DNA of 64,000 nt, taken from NCBI GenBank assembly GCA_964019335.1, contig OZ025655.1, positions 62,001-126,000 of the forward strand, given 5' to 3'. Below the pieces are notes generated by a model, which was not told the DNA's origin, did not search any database, and saw only the letters and a program-made list of their open reading frames with translations. Every line of letters starts with the position of its first letter. The stretch's first letter is position 1. The translations under genes and the position numbers were made by a program. Source of the DNA: Diplonema japonicum. Its lineage: Eukaryota; Euglenozoa; Diplonemea; Diplonemida; Diplonemidae. Shown here in pieces: positions 32,843 through 43,544 of the stretch.

Positions 32843-34180
32843 TCAGGGCCTTGGGTGGCTGAAGAGGGAGTCCATGCTGAACTCAAAGAAGGGCTGGTTG
32901 CACGCCCTGCCTGCTTTGTCGTCGGGACCGTACCTCCCGGCACTGTCCACCCAACCGAAGGCGACCTTCACAGTGCGCAGTCCATAGTCGAAGACAGCGA
33001 CGTGCACATCGCCCGACAGCATGACACGTGGGAAGTTGGTAGCAACGTTGTCACTGGTAAGGTTGCTGTTCCACTGCTTCACAAGGCTGGGCATGGTGAC
33101 ATGGTCGTGGCTGGGCTGCGGGTGCTTGTCGATGAACACAACATCCTGGACAGCACTGAAGTTCGTGATCATCGAGATGTTCTGCGGCCCGTACCAGTGA
33201 AGGTCTTTCTGCCTGTACGCGATCGCACGGAATTCTTGGCTGCTGTCGTCTCCCACACCCATGAACACAGCCCATGTCCTGGTCCTGTCATATGCAAAGT
33301 TAAAGGCATCCTCCTTCGTCTTTGAGAACTGGATGATGTCTCTAATGACACCGACGACAGGGAGCCCATCATAGCTGCCCGGCTGCACACTTGGGTCTTC
33401 GTAGGTTAGCCACACCTTTTCTGAGAGGGCGAGGTGGGTCGAGAATCCCGTTACCACACCGACAATGCCAGGGAAGGCAACTGAGGTGAAGGGGTAGCCC
33501 TTGTCAGGGTGGTACACGTTGAGGGTGGAGTAGTTCACGAAAGGGCCATCGCCAAAGTCAAGGGCACGGAGCTGGGTAAGCTTGCCAGTGGGTGTTGCAG
33601 TGCCCCATGCACCTAGCATGCTGCAGGTCATTCTGATGAGCTCGGGGAGCATGTTAGCGTGTTTGACCCTCCTTAGGAGGTCATTGTAGTCGCAGTTGGG
33701 GACGGCGCCGCTGTCGCAGACGCCCTGTACGAGGCCCTCTATCTCCTCAATAGGGCGCGACTCACTGACAGCAAGGTATTCGTACTCCCTGTCGTAGACG
33801 TAGCCAAGGGCCGTGTGGAAGGCCATGGGCACGTCGTGCTCGAGTTGCCTCCTTACAAGATCCCTGATGGGGGCGGGGAGGTCACCGAGGGGGATGGCGT
33901 CCGCTTGCATGCTGTAGAACTCGTCCAAAGCATTAACTATGAAGTCGTAGACACGCGCACCGTTCAAGACGCCCTGAGCGTAGCCGAGCTCCCTGGGGGT
34001 GCCCCACATGTGCACGACGTCCAGCTTTGTTCTGCCCTGCTCCAGGTGGTACAGGATCCCATTCTTGCTCTTGTTGAGCTTCTTTAACAACGGAGCTCCC
34101 TGAAAGATCGGGTTGGGGGGCACGGGGTACTGACCCGCAGCACACAGCACACTAGCCACAAGCAGCGCAGAACGAAGCAT
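32843..34180 (-). CDS. secreted Ntn-hydrolase of the C45/acid ceramidase-like group
   Basis: Single exon, 445 residues. The start is the ATG that opens a signal peptide (LRSALLVASVLCAAGQ). The family signal is TCSMLGAWGTATPTGKLTQ with RALDFG. The Cys in TCS is the likely Ntn nucleophile that becomes the new N-terminus after self-cleavage. Later segments (SYDGLPVVGVIRDIIQ, EFRAIAYRQKDLHWYGP) fit C45 acyltransferase/amidase-type folds. Family knowledge: such enzymes cut or transfer amide bonds of acylated small molecules or lipids in lysosomes or outside the cell. Substrate unknown. The true family (C45 or phospholipase B-like) is not settled. Confidence 0.7.
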   Translation of the reverse strand: MLRSALLVASVLCAAGQYPVPPNPIFQGAPLLKKLNKSKNGILYHLEQGRTKLDVVHMWGTPRELGYAQGVLNGARVYDFIVNALDEFYSMQADAIPLGDLPAPIRDLVRRQLEHDVPMAFHTALGYVYDREYEYLAVSESRPIEEIEGLVQGVCDSGAVPNCDYNDLLRRVKHANMLPELIRMTCSMLGAWGTATPTGKLTQLRALDFGDGPFVNYSTLNVYHPDKGYPFTSVAFPGIVGVVTGFSTHLALSEKVWLTYEDPSVQPGSYDGLPVVGVIRDIIQFSKTKEDAFNFAYDRTRTWAVFMGVGDDSSQEFRAIAYRQKDLHWYGPQNISMITNFSAVQDVVFIDKHPQPSHDHVTMPSLVKQWNSNLTSDNVATNFPRVMLSGDVHVAVFDYGLRTVKVAFGWVDSAGRYGPDDKAGRACNQPFFEFSMDSLFSHPRP

Positions 34181-34933
34181 TTTCTTCACTTAGTCCTGAA
34201 AAGGACGCTTGGTACAGAACAAAGAAAGAAGAAGAAAGAAAAAAGAAAAAATTCGCAGCACCAATAAAACGATAGAAACCAGAGAAACAAAAAACAAAGA
34301 ACAAAAAAGACCTTCACCCTTTACATACAACTCGAGCATCCGGTGGATCACATTGCCCAACCCGCAAGCTTCATGGGGACAAAAAATAGGGGGGGATAAA
34401 CAGAGTTGGTAAGAGAAAGGGAAAAGTGCGGGAAGGGGATTCTAATTAACCTTTTTATTCCTCTTTAAATTTTCTTTCTTGATCTTATGCCTATGCTTCC
34501 TAATATGAACTACGTCTGCAGCAGGGGTCAGGGACAAAAGGGGGGAAACTACTAGCTGCATAATGCTTGTCGTGGCTCTTACAGCAAGCAAAGCACAACC
34601 GGCCTGAAGGGCCCCTATCAAAAACCTATTAAAAAAAAGGGGATAGGGTAAGAGAGGAATAAAGAATACATCGCCAGTGGTGCCCTGCTCAAGAAACAAT
34701 CAACTGAGCTACAAAAAGAAAAATGTTCCCCCCAAGCTTCTGAGTTCCGCGTCTTATAATACGGGCGGAGGGTCGGACCCCCACAAAATATACTAATTCT
34801 CTCTACCTTATTTTCCTTCTGAACGGCAAGGCCACTTCCTCTTTCACTTTTCTTCTTATATTTTAAAAAAAAACACTTTTTCTCTTCTATTCCGTATCTT
34901 TGAGACTTATACAAAAACGTCCCGTTGCTAGCC
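34181..34933. other. intergenic region between RBR ligase and Ntn hydrolase
   Basis: About 750 bases with A-rich and purine-rich blocks near 34210-34310 and 34850-34880. No supported gene. Frames of about 85-147 codons on the minus strand are Phe- and Leu-rich and partly overlap the RBR gene end; I reject them. Probable content: the RBR 3' UTR and the hydrolase 5' leader. Confidence 0.5.
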
Positions 34934-37900
34934 TCACTGGTCCATTTGAATGGCTTGGTTGGGGAGGTGCATGTGCTGTGCCACAGCGTGGATGAACGCA
35001 TCGACGTCATCGTCGCGAACTTCTTCGTCTCCCTCCAGCATCCTGATGTCAAAGCCGTCACCTTCGTTAGGAAGCTCTAGTGTAGCACTGACAGGAGTGA
35101 TGGGTTCGATGGAGATGGATGTTCTCGGCTCTCGCCGCTCACTGCCTGCTTCGCGTGGCTCAGGTTCAAGATTATCCGCTGGCATGTCGCACGGAGGCGG
35201 CAGTATTCCCTCCCAGTCTATTTTGTACACCGGACCGGGTACGCTCTCCACCTTCCCTTGTTCCACGTCAGTCGACTGCGTGATCTCCACAATCAAGTGG
35301 CTCTTATCATGCACCTCGTCTGCCTTGCCACTCCCTTCGCACTCTTCACACACGTACCAGTTTACACAGTTCGCACAGGCATACACCTTCATATCACTGA
35401 TGGGGTACTTATCACAAAGGTCGCAGCACAGCCACCCCGCAGCAAGGGAGTTGCCCTTATGCGAGGCTAGTACCGCATCAACCCGTTCCTTCAACCTACT
35501 CGGATCACATGGCACCTTTGCTCCGCTTACTTCCACTAGTTCGCAGTTGCTCTGCAAACACTGGTGGCAGAACTTCTTTCCACATTTACACGTCATGCTA
35601 TTGCACCCACCGGTCTTGTGCACCAACGCCCCGCACGATGGGCATGGTCTTGTCTCGCCTGCTGTGTCCATCTCCTGCTTGAGGACCTCCTGTGTTTGCG
35701 ATGTCTCTTCAAGCCTTGCAATGTGCCTGTTCACCTCTTGTAGTTGCTTGGGGCTCTGCTTAAGGCGCTGCTTCCTTCGCAGCAGCATGTCCTTCCTCTT
35801 TTCAATGACCTCGTTGCAGTCAAGGAAGTAGTGTGCTGGCTCGCTGCAGCTACTATTCGGGCATATCAATGCCTTGCAATCAGCACACATGATGGGAACC
35901 ATGTCACCCTCTTCGCTGCGCACAGCAAACCCCTCGGGGCAGTTGTAGCATTGCCTCACAGTAGGCCGCAACTTCTCCATGGCCATAATGTACTCGTAGT
36001 TATTGTTCCCGCTCCCCCCGGTGAGCTCGATAAGCTCGCGGTATTCACAAGCTGTGAGAACGTGACGACAGTCCTTGCTTGGGCAGCTGGCGGGGGACCG
36101 CTCAGCTACCTTCGAATCCGCCCATTGTTTAAGGCATTCGATGCATGTAGTTGTGTGGCCACACAGCATAGAGAGCGTGTTCGAAGAGCTCAGATCTGTG
36201 CAGCATACTTCGCATTCGCTGTCAAGTGCTACAGTCACCTCATCGACGACGAGGGAGCCTGCGTCGCTATCTTTGCGGGATCCGTTCCATTTAAGGGTTA
36301 CCTCTTCGTTGAGCCTCGAGTGGAGCACCTCGACAGCCTTGAGGATCTGCGGTCTGGTGCCTTCTACAGTAACCCTATTTGGGGGTGTAAGCTGGACTGA
36401 CTCTGCGCCAGAAACCTGTTCGACGATTCTGATCAGCAACCCCTGCAGCTTAGCTAGCTGCGTGTACCCAGCCCCCGAAACCACTATGGAGCACGATACA
36501 CGCGACCACGCATACAAGTCGCGCACTGTGAGATCTCGCAGCTTTTGCTTCGCTGCATGTACCGCAGCCTCACCACCAGTCAGGACAAGCTTGTCGTCGC
36601 CTGCTTTGTACTCAATGAGTGCCCCCGTAGCTTGCATGATGGATAGAATAATGTCCCAGCCACTGAACCTCTCCTTCTTGATCTCGTCGGCCAGGACACG
36701 TCGTATCTTCGCTGATCTAGAAATCAAATGCATCGAGATAGCGTCGGCTTGACGGTGCGCCTTAGCACGCAAGCTCCGCAGGTTTTCCAAGTGCTGCTGC
36801 ATGAGATCATGAATCTGTTGTAGCTGTGCTTCTGGGATGTGTGACTTAGCAGATGACATCTTCATCGAAGTTGCGCGCGACTTCTCCTCCTCCTTGTCAA
36901 TAGAGCTACCAATGGCAGCTGCACCGTACTCGACACGTGCCTTGTCTCTCGTGGTCTGATGAAGGTGCTGCTGCAGCATGTCAGACTTTCCAAATACCTT
37001 CGACTGTTTTATCTCCTCATAGGAGTGCATGAGCTGTGCATGCTGAAACTCCTGCGTCCCTATGCTATTGATGAGATGGAGATAGGCTTGCTTGTGCCTC
37101 ACCACTCTGCTTTGGAGGCTGTCTTCGTCGTTGCCCTCATCCATGCTGTCACCTTGCTGTGATGCGTGCACGCAGTGCTGCTCCCTCCCTACGCTGTACA
37201 CGTAGCGCGTGCGGTTAGGCCATTCCACGGCAATAGTCCCGTTTACAAGGCCGCCTTCGTCTATTTCTGTGCGCACAGGCAAGTCGATCACCTTCCCTAC
37301 CTGCCCAAAACCGCCGTCCTGGTCGCCCCATTCCCAGTCAGGACCACGCACAACAAGGTCACCCACATGGAAAGCATGCACCCCCGCTACGTTCGCCGGC
37401 ACAGCCAATTCCACCACGTCAATGTCAATGCGGCTGAGCTCCATCTTTGCTACCTTGTGTATCTCGTTCAGCTCCTCCTGCACTCTGCGGCGTATGAGCT
37501 GTGTCCTCTCAGTATGCTGAGACGCGTTTTTCACGTTTGCTTGCTTTGATGCAGAGTTGCTAACGTTGGGTTCATGCAGCTGTGACAGAACTGATCGCAA
37601 AGCAGATGCAATGGGAACCGCAAGCCGCACCTCGCATAGCTCCGATGCGACCAACGACATGGCTTTGTCGACACGTGTCTTCTGCACCTCGTGACGATGG
37701 GTCTCAAGAAGTTGACGGATGGCTGCCTTCGTTGCTTTCACAGCATTGGGCAGCCCGATCAGCTTCACTGCCACCCCGTGCTCCAAGGAAACATGGCATT
37801 TCGCCTTCTCGCGTATTTCTACCGCCTTGCTGTGTATGACACCCCTCTCTGCTGGGTCCACTCTTATCATTACCTTACGCGAAGAGCTGTACCACACTAG

Positions 37901-39749
37901 TTTTCCTGCTGCCTTGATTCTCTCCTCGCTTGGACCTAGTATCATTACTGTTCCTTCAGAACCCTCAGGGAGGGAGATAACGTGGCACCTGAACGCTAGT
38001 TCTATCGCTCGTAGAATCGCAGGATCCACCTTGCTGATCGGGTTTGTTACCAGGGTCCCGCCTACAGTACGTGAACCTTCATGAATCTTGAAAAAGAGCT
38101 GACCTTCAAGCAGAGGGACCACGCCAGCCGGGTCACCCATAATGCACACCATGACAGCTGGTCTGCCATCGCGGAGATTGCAGCGCCTCATAGCCACCCT
38201 GCCGAACATCTGCTGCAGTCGTAAAGTGATCGGCGAGAGCCAAGCAGTGGGTATGTCCCCTACCCGCACCATGGTTGAGAGGGACTTGATCGCCCCTTCA
38301 GTTCGTTCTAGAACCCGAGTACCCGAAGCACACTTACTGCAAAGGTCAAAGTCACAAGCAATGCAGTGCAACACTTCCTCGTCGGAAATGCCACTTTTGT
38401 GACACCCTTCGCATTCGACGGACCCCCCACGGTCTTTGTAGGGATTCACTACCCAGCGGCAATCGTGGCCATGTGGGCACTTCCGTACGTTCGACGCGGA
38501 CACCGCAACAGCACCACTGCATAACCCTGTGCTGCATGTGTTGTACGTCTTACTACAAACAGAGGGAGAGAGGTCCAGCCATTCGATGTCCCACCATGAT
38601 GTGATACGCGGCTGCGGGTGTCGTGACGTGAATTCCAGATGCACCTGAGCAAACCTTGCGGTCACGAGGACCCTCAGAATGACAGCCGATCTCCCTGCCA
38701 AGTCCTGCATCCTTGCGTCCCAACCGCACTTCATGTTCTCCATCTCCGAATTATACTGGCGTACGCGTACTGTGTCGCCGTGCTTAAGAGGGAAGCGTTG
38801 CAACTTCTCGTACCATCCGCCAGGAGGGGAGGGGAGCTTAGTGCCCTCCTGGCACTTCACCCACTCGTAGTCAAACCAGCCCACCACCTTGCGGTCATGC
38901 GTGTCATCCACATCTACGTTCTTGAACTTTAGCAGCAGCTGCGCACGGTCCTCGTTGGCAAGGATCCTCTTGACGACGGCCTCCTGCCCACAGAAAAGAA
39001 TCATGTGAGTACTCCAACCGCATCGCTGCCGACTCATTCGTCTGTCGAACTGGTGCGTGGAAACAGTGTCACCCACCTTCAGGGTAGTGTAGTTCTCGTC
39101 AATAGTCTTGTAGGGCCACGTCTCTCCCTCCTCTTCGCCAGGCAGGTCGACGGTGGTGTCGATGGGGGTGATGACGCCAGACGTGTCGATGGCTACGTTA
39201 TCGGAACCCTTGATCCACTGCAGGGCTTCTGGGAACAGCGGCCAGTCGCACTCGATAGGGATTCTTGCGTTGACCTCATTGGCCACTTCGACACTTCTGC
39301 CTTTGAGGGTATTAGCCAGGCGGGGCATGTTGCATTTGGTGCAGTGCATGGCAATGTTTGCCACATCTGCCTGGCACCTAATGCACTTCCATGAAGCTTC
39401 TAAGGTACACCGACACAGCTGACAATCTGTTGCTGTACTGTCGTTGGAAAAGCTGTTGTGTTTGCTGGATTGTGTTCATTGCATACGAGCATTTTGAGCA
39501 ACGACGAGGTTGGTCCACTACGGCGGGCTTCTCGTAACCTTCCGTCTTGCCACCACACAACGTGCAGGTTTGTGCGTCTTGGGGATTCTCGTTACCGCAC
39601 ATTGCGCAGGCTACCGTCACCGCCTCAGCACCCAGCGACGGGATCGGCACAGGTGTGTCTAGCAGACCGAACTGTCTCCTCGGCTCCCTCACCATGGCAT
39701 CTAGGTCCCGCTGCTCAGGGGACTGAAAGGGCTTCTTCTTCGCAGGCAT
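34934..39749 (-). CDS. RBR-type E3 ubiquitin ligase, 1593 residues
   Basis: Two exons: 39749-39487 and 39452-34934; one 34-base intron. The intron acceptor was chosen because it joins two Cys-rich halves in frame. N-terminus: three four-Cys ribbons (CAMCGNENPQDAQTCTLCGG; then two more). Next come two copies of a GDTVR...CGW...M module and a CHKSG/CIACDFDLC zinc segment. KH-like segments follow, then a MIB/HERC2-like module (GDLVVRGPDWEWGDQDGG) and coiled coil. The C-terminal RBR (about 1200-1420) has RING1 CEVCCTDL, an IBR and RING2 with HKTGGCNSMTC, whose GGC holds the likely catalytic Cys. A ZZ-like finger and acidic tail follow. Role: E2-to-Cys-to-substrate ubiquitin transfer. The MIB-RBR-KH mix is unusual. 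Confidence 0.85.
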
Positions 39750-39869
39750 CTCCCCCCCGCCTATAATACTTCTGTTTGAAACACTCTGTCGAAAAATACT
39801 TTTTTGACATTGAAGAATGAAAAGAGGGATGGAGCATGAAGCCCCCAAAAAAAATAACACTACGTGATC

Positions 39870-40875
39870 TCAGTCACTTCCAGTTCTCCCACGGCCGAAT
39901 CGCCTATATGCGTTTGTAGAAAGATTGAGAGTGGTACAACATACCCTGGTACTACCGGTTCCTTGCTGTCCCATTCGACCTTCTTACGCTCCGGACCGCT
40001 TACTTCTTCGGTCTTTTCGATGTGTGTCTTTTCTTTGCGTCCTCCCTCCAATTCACGCTCCTTTCTTCTCTCCCTTTCCCGTTCCTTCTCTCTCTCCCTG
40101 TCCCTTTCCCGCTCCCTGTCGCGTTCTCTGTCACTGTACCGGTTCTTCTCTCGGTACCGTTCTCTCTCTCTCTCCCTGTCTCTGTCTCTCTCTTTTTCTC
40201 TCTCCCTGTCTTTGTCTCTCTCCTTGTCTCTGCTTCTTCTTCTATCTGTGCTTCTGCTTCTGTCCCTCCGCCTTCTGCGCCTCTCCCTGCTGTCCGAACG
40301 TCTCCTTCTCCGCTTCCTGCCCCTACTTCTGCTTCTGCTTTTACTTCTACTGTCGCTGCTTCGCCTCCTTCGCCCCCTATGTTCCCGTGGCTCGTCCCTG
40401 TCACCTTCTTTCACGGTGTCGTCTTTCGCCTCCTTGTGCTCCTTTTCTTGCATCATCTTCAACATCAAGTTGCGTAGCTCCGCTTCACGTTTCTCACCTT
40501 CTCTCCTTTCGATCTGAGCCACGTAGAGACGCAGACCTTTGTAAAGAAGTCCGCTCAGGCGATCCTTCGAGCCATCGGCGGCAGTAAACGTCTTGTACCC
40601 GATCTGTGGGAAAATAACTTGCAGCGTGCAAGTAAACATACCACCACGACGCTTTCGCCGTTGATGACCTCGACATTATGTGTCGCAGCCTCCCCATCTA
40701 TCGTAGCGTGCTCGGGTAGCACATTCTTGCAAAACTCCTCGGCATCCGAGGGGTTAACATCTGAGTGTAGCATGGATTTACTGCTTGTGTGCATACTGTA
40801 TATTCCTAACGTCGGCAGAAGCCTTGACATCACTCGCTCATAATGTGGCTCGCACTGAGATGGTTGATGGATCAT
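39870..40875 (-). CDS. RE/RD-rich (SR-like) protein
   Basis: Three exons: 40875-40642, 40603-39945, 39903-39870; introns of 38 and 41 bases; 308 residues. An ordered-looking N-terminal half is followed by long Arg-Asp/Arg-Glu/Arg-Ser runs typical of splicing-related proteins, so nuclear RNA processing is a reasonable inference. The second splice ends the protein at GRFGRGRTGSD; if unspliced it ends GELEVTEIT. The start is uncertain: the first ATG lies 27 bases below the NADAR gene stop, and ATGs at about 40830 and 40796 are alternatives. Confidence 0.68.
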
Positions 40876-40902
40876 CAAGATTTAAAGATTTAATACAAAA
40901 CT

Positions 40903-41982
40903 CTAAGATACATAGTCGGTGTCGCCGTACACGCGCGCACGCTGGTCCATGTAGCACAGTTGGCACCATGCGTAGCCAGCGTTACTGGGCCTTGTGTTGC
41001 ACAGCGTGCAGGTACCGTCGTGGGTGCGGTGTGGTTCTGACTTACGCGACTCTTGGTTGCCCGCCTCTACGTGCGCCAAGCAATACCTGCACCATGTTGA
41101 CCCGAAGTTCCGGGGGTTCCTCCCACATACATTACACATTGTCTCCTCCATTTCGGGTGGTGGGGAAGTAGACCGCGGCAACCCACCATTCAGGCACAAA
41201 TCCCTCACCTCCATCAGCAGCCTCCCATACACATTTTCCCCGTAGGCTCCGTTCCCGCCCCACACACCGTCTGGTGACACGTACACCAGCTCCATGTCGC
41301 CGGTGTCCATGAGCCCTGTTCTGATGTCATGGTGCTGGCTGTATTTTGCCTTCAGGGCTTCCATTAAAAGCCGTGTCACGTCTTCGTGTGTCCTAAGCTT
41401 GGAGAACTGCTCCAGCCGCCTGCTTGTCTCTTTCATCTGCTGGATATTAATGGTTTTGCGCAATAGCTCCACATAGCATGTCCCATCGTACTTCATCCCT
41501 TCGATGTAGTGCAGCATGGTGGGCCACACAACGTCCCGGAGCTTGATGGGGTGGTTGCTGATGGGGCTCAGAAAGAGATGCTCGTCGCCGAAATGCAGCT
41601 GAGCTGGTTTGTAGAAGTTCCGTGTGGAGGTAACGGCGGTCTGCATAGGGGGCGGGACGATGTGTAACTCTGACTGGTGTGGTGGCACAAAGGGGAGCAT
41701 GCGTGGCTTGTCCGGAGTGAGGCTGCTTTGCTCCCTCCGAAGGGGAGATATATTCCCCCGCACAAGTGTGTCGTCTCGTCTCACACTTACTGCCCTTCCG
41801 CTGCTCACGTTCTGTAGCTTCCTCACAGTCATGTAGTTCAGTCCTTGCGACCCCAGCCACTTCATGTCCCGCTCAATGTCTATCTCCACCAGGTCGCCGG
41901 CCTTTTCTATTCCTAGCGCTCTGCACAACCCGGCAACATCCGCCGATAGCCCCGCTGCAGCCACAACTTCATCGATGCTCAT
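40903..41982 (-). CDS. NADAR-domain protein with SAM-like and twin zinc-finger modules
   Basis: Single exon, 359 residues. Residues 1-60 look like a SAM-type helical bundle. Residues about 120-275 match the NADAR (YbiA, DUF1768) fold: HLFLSPISNHPI, VVWPTMLHYIEGMKY, ALKAKYSQHHDIRTGLMDTG, then GVWGGNG and N..GRLLMEVR. The C-terminus has two four-Cys fingers, CNVCGRNPRNFGSTWCRYC and CTLCNTRPSNAGYAWCQLC. Family knowledge: NADAR enzymes act on N-glycosidic bonds, including removal of ADP-ribose from guanine. The fingers may bind nucleic acid or ubiquitin. A SAM-NADAR-twin-finger mix is not one I recognise. Confidence 0.82.
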   Translation of the reverse strand: MSIDEVVAAAGLSADVAGLCRALGIEKAGDLVEIDIERDMKWLGSQGLNYMTVRKLQNVSSGRAVSVRRDDTLVRGNISPLRREQSSLTPDKPRMLPFVPPHQSELHIVPPPMQTAVTSTRNFYKPAQLHFGDEHLFLSPISNHPIKLRDVVWPTMLHYIEGMKYDGTCYVELLRKTINIQQMKETSRRLEQFSKLRTHEDVTRLLMEALKAKYSQHHDIRTGLMDTGDMELVYVSPDGVWGGNGAYGENVYGRLLMEVRDLCLNGGLPRSTSPPPEMEETMCNVCGRNPRNFGSTWCRYCLAHVEAGNQESRKSEPHRTHDGTCTLCNTRPSNAGYAWCQLCYMDQRARVYGDTDYVS

Positions 41983-42057
41983 GTTCGTACCTGAAGAGCT
42001 ATCTTACGACACATACTTGTCATTCAAAACTAGAGTGTAAATATTACTGTTAATTGG

Positions 42058-43504
42058 TCAACCGGTGAGGTAAAGAAGGGCTGTCTGAGGAACGGGTCTC
42101 GTTGTCTTTATGTCGGGGGTGTAAGAGGCCGGACCAGGGGAGCAACTGCTTTTATGAATACTTCGGCCCTGCTTGGGAATCGTTACCGCAGCGCCATCAT
42201 TGGATGAGATACTATAGAAGGGCCCAGGCGACTCCCTTGCCAAAAACCTGGCAGAGCCGTACGGATCACGTCTCTCTTTCGAACGCTGCCACTTAACTCC
42301 CTTCTGAATAACGTTGTTACCCCCAATGCCGTACGTGCCAGGACCAGGGCCCTCAGCCACTGATTGGTCTGGCCTTGTTGCATGAGCAACCGAGACCCCT
42401 TTAGCGGTGTTTTTCATCTCAGGATGATACGCATTAGGTGCGGGTCCTGTATTGTTCTTTCCTTCATCTTTCCTACCCGAACGGAAATTCGGGAGCCCTT
42501 TTACAGATTTCTTCAAAAAGTTATGTGCCGTCTCGATGTCGTACCCTGCCGGCCCTGGTGAACTATCTTGAACAAAAATGGGCATCCTTGCTGCCTTTGA
42601 GAACAACCCGCCCTTTTTGCTCTTAACTGAGAGCACCGGTGTTTCAGGGGTTGGTCGGCAAGGCCCCCCTTTCAGGGAATCGTACTTCCCCCGTTGCGAC
42701 ACGGAAAAGGTAATTCCTTTGTTTCTCGAAGAGGCCTGCGAGTTGTTATACGCTCCGGGCCCAGGACACGGGCCACCGCTAGCCTGATGCGACCTCGCCG
42801 CCTTAGGGAATGAAACACCCCCTCGTTCATTGAACGAAGAGACTTGCCCCTCAAAAGGTGCATTATTGGATCTGGACTTCTCTTCATATGGTAGCTTCCT
42901 CTGTGAAGTCCCCCCCAACCCCCACCTGGGCTTTTGTGATGTGAACGTCATGTCCCTCTGATACGTAGTAGGCCCAGGGCCCAAGTCAACCTTCTCTCGT
43001 CGTATGTCTCTTGTGAATCCAACACGAGGTCCCGATATCAGTGCTGGATCGACAGGCGTGTACATTCTGTGAAACATGCCGTTCGTGTGAAATCATACCC
43101 GGGGCCGGGAACACCTTGGGCATGTTCGTACAGCGGCTTTCTCTTACTAGAGCTGAACTGCATGTTCAGCTGCTTGTTCCTATATTCATTTGACAGTGAG
43201 TACAAAGCGGGTCCTGGATGCTGATCGTAGGCCTGTTGTATTGGACTTGTCAACATCAACATACTGCTCCTGTGGACAGACATCCATTGAACCGTTGGGC
43301 TTTGGGGATAAACCCACCTATGCTCGAGTGCTCGCAGCTAGCATCGTGTGCACCTGGCCCCGGGGACACTGCGTTCCGCTGCTCGTCATCTATCCACGCA
43401 TGAGGTGCGTGGTAGGCAACTGGCTGAGGCACGCCAGGAGGCCTTGCGCTTCCTGCAGAACCTGGTCGGCTGTATTGCGAGTTCGCTGTTGCCGGGCGCG
43501 CCAT
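42058..43504 (-). CDS. SHIPPO/STPG PG-rich repeat protein (axonemal)
   Basis: Three exons: 43504-43265, 43232-43099, 43066-42058; introns of 32 and 32 bases; 460 residues. It carries many PGPxxY/PGPGxY repeats (SPGPGAHD, HPGPALYSL, VPGPG, GPGPTTYQR, PGPGAYNN, GPGPGTYGI, SPGPASYTP), the hallmark of sperm-tail PG-rich (SHIPPO) proteins. Family knowledge: these line or stabilise axonemal doublet microtubules, so the organism should have a flagellum or cilium. Exon 1 is set by an ATG 40 bases from the endonuclease V stop. Confidence 0.88.
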
Positions 43505-43544
43505 GCCTGTGTGCGTATGAGTACGTGAATGCAAAGTAAAAAAA

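Noticed and set aside
34442-35061. Minus-strand frames before the RBR gene end
   Set aside because: Low-complexity and partly overlapping the RBR coding end in another frame.
39864-40517. Plus-strand frame rich in Ser/Leu opposite the RE/RD-rich gene
   Set aside because: It mirrors the low-complexity Arg/Asp/Glu codons of the minus-strand gene and has no homology-like segments or splice logic.
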